From positions 1-13,760 of the forward strand of contig DATENA010000098.1 of NCBI GenBank assembly GCA_035275285.1: a DNA stretch of 13,760 bases, read 5' to 3'. This document shows positions 12,950 to 13,760 of the stretch, in pieces. The stretch comes from Chersky-265 sp035275285. Its GTDB lineage: Bacteria > Fibrobacterota > Fibrobacteria > UBA11236. Positions within the stretch are counted from its first letter, which is position 1. Each line of letters begins with the position of its first letter. The translations under genes were made by a program, and so were the position numbers. Below the pieces are notes generated by a model that was not told the origin of the DNA, did no database searches, and saw nothing but the letters and a program-made list of their open reading frames with translations.

Positions 12950-13760
12950 TCAGTAGGCTTCGGGTTTGCCCGAGGCCAGGAAGCGGGAGATCCCGGACAG
13001 GTACTCCCGGGAATTGCCGTAACGGGTGAAGCCCCATTTGCGGTTGCCGGTCTCGATGACGGGCAGGTTCAGGGTGTCCCCGGGATGGAGCGCGTTGAGC
13101 GCCTTGCCGGGGTTGTGCTTTTGCAGCAGCCAGAACGGGATCTCCCGCTCCTGGGCCCAGTCCCACAGGTTCATGCCCTTTTCCACCCGCAGGGGCTCCG
13201 TTACGGACACGTAATAGTTGCCGTAGAAATCCTCTTCGATGGCGCGATAGTATTCCTCCCTGCGCTTGACGAATTCCTTCGCCTTGTCCTCGGCCAGGGG
13301 GATGCGGATCCTGCGGCCCATGCGGAAGTCCCGCGGGTTGCGGATCTTGTTCAGGCGGCGTAAGGTATGCTCGGGAACCCAGGCCCATTCGGCATAGTGG
13401 GACAGGGTTTCTTCCGTGCCCGCTCGGATGACCAGGTTGCCGTCGGCATAGGTGAAATCCAGGTTGTAGATGGAGGGATTGAAGCGGTCCATGGGATGGG
13501 CGAGCTTGTCCATGTCCGTGGCCTGCAAGGCCAGGGTCGGATCCACCAGGTGATCGCCGGCCGGAGGCGCGGAAGCGGCCGGAACCGCCGCGGCGGGAGC
13601 CGGAGCGGGAGCGGCCGCGATGGCCTTCACGGCGGCGGATTGCGGGACCGGGGGCGGATTGGCCTGGCCGAGGGAGGCGGCCGGTCCTGAGGACGGAGGC
13701 GGAGCGCCGATGGCCGGCGCGGCCCCGGGAGCGGACGGGGGCGGAGAAGCCGCCGCAGCG
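12950..13760 (-). CDS. double-LysM envelope protein, C-terminal part (start outside window)
   Basis: The frame is open from the window end to TGA at 12950 (about 269 residues visible). A long Ala/Pro-rich linker (roughly 13550-13760) leads to two LysM-like modules. The first (about 13295-13438) reads LVIRAGTEETLSHYAEWAWV then LRRLNKIRNP and MGRRIRIPL. The second (about 13055-13216) reads VEKGMNLWDWAQEREIPFWL, then KHNPG and LHPGDTLNLPVIE. LysM modules bind peptidoglycan or related N-acetylglucosamine polymers, so the protein is probably periplasmic or surface exposed, anchored by an N terminus beyond the window. No catalytic domain is visible; the tail of about 30 residues after LysM 2 is unassigned. 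A GTG at 13630 lies inside the linker and is unlikely to be the true start. It precedes the acyltransferase on the same strand by 42 nt. Confidence 0.85.
   Translation of the reverse strand, partial: AAAASPPPSAPGAAPAIGAPPPSSGPAASLGQANPPPVPQSAAVKAIAAAPAPAPAAAVPAASAPPAGDHLVDPTLALQATDMDKLAHPMDRFNPSIYNLDFTYADGNLVIRAGTEETLSHYAEWAWVPEHTLRRLNKIRNPRDFRMGRRIRIPLAEDKAKEFVKRREEYYRAIEEDFYGNYYVSVTEPLRVEKGMNLWDWAQEREIPFWLLQKHNPGKALNALHPGDTLNLPVIETGNRKWGFTRYGNSREYLSGISRFLASGKPEAY

Noticed and set aside
11628..13388. Minus-strand open frame of 586 codons across the acyltransferase and LysM genes
   Set aside because: It is in a different frame from both recognisable proteins, crosses their boundary and gives Gly/Arg/Pro-rich sequence; a shadow frame.
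1..13760. CRISPR array, tRNA, rRNA, insertion sequence or prophage genes
   Set aside because: No regularly spaced repeats, no cloverleaf or rRNA-like segments, and no transposase, integrase or phage-like products were seen on either strand.

Overview
The window is about 13.8 kb of GC-rich DNA (strong G/C bias at third codon positions) from a Gram-negative bacterium. The Gram-negative call rests on an outer-membrane efflux protein, a tripartite RND pump, a lipoprotein and a LysM envelope protein. No rRNA, tRNA, transposase or CRISPR array is visible. The phylum cannot be fixed from the sequence; the mix of envelope proteins would fit Fibrobacterota, Acidobacteriota or Myxococcota, and that is only a guess.

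The core (2337-11409, all minus strand) is a six-gene copper/silver export cluster. In transcription order it holds a CsoR/RcnR-family metal-sensing repressor (11119-11409), a Cu(I)-type P1B ATPase CopA (8853-11138), a small secreted Cys/His-rich protein of unknown family (8281-8787), and the trans-envelope pump CusC (6775-8118), CusB (5453-6778) and CusA (2337-5456). csoR/copA overlap by 20 nt, and cusC/cusB and cusB/cusA each overlap by 4 nt (ATGA). CopA would move cytosolic Cu(I) to the periplasm and CusCBA would expel periplasmic Cu(I)/Ag(I) across the outer membrane. The Cys-rich protein and the heavy-metal-binding domain at the N terminus of CusB are candidate periplasmic metal handlers; no CusF and no CusRS are present. 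The csoR leader contains a promoter, an inverted repeat over the predicted start of transcription, a G-quadruplex-type G-run and a second copy of the operator-like CCCTCCCC next to the ribosome binding site.

Left flank: a truncated membrane-anchored protein on the minus strand (1-159), then a divergent plus-strand pair at 385-2321. The pair encodes a periplasmic protein with two similar modules and two C-terminal membrane helices, and a lipoprotein with a calcium-loop motif and a Big_2-like Ig domain. The pair ends 15 nt from the end of cusA.

Right flank: a short plus-strand membrane protein (11580-11774) that converges, 2 nt apart, on a minus-strand multi-pass acyltransferase (11777-12907). 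Behind it is the C-terminal part of a double-LysM protein (12950-13760) that runs off the window.

Most worth a second look are the unnamed Cys/His-rich protein inside the copper operon, the RcnR-like Cys-His-His ligand pattern of a repressor sitting on copper genes, the structured csoR leader, the hairpin-rich gap before cusC, and a 10-nt motif (TTGCTAGTTT) shared by two promoter-like positions.
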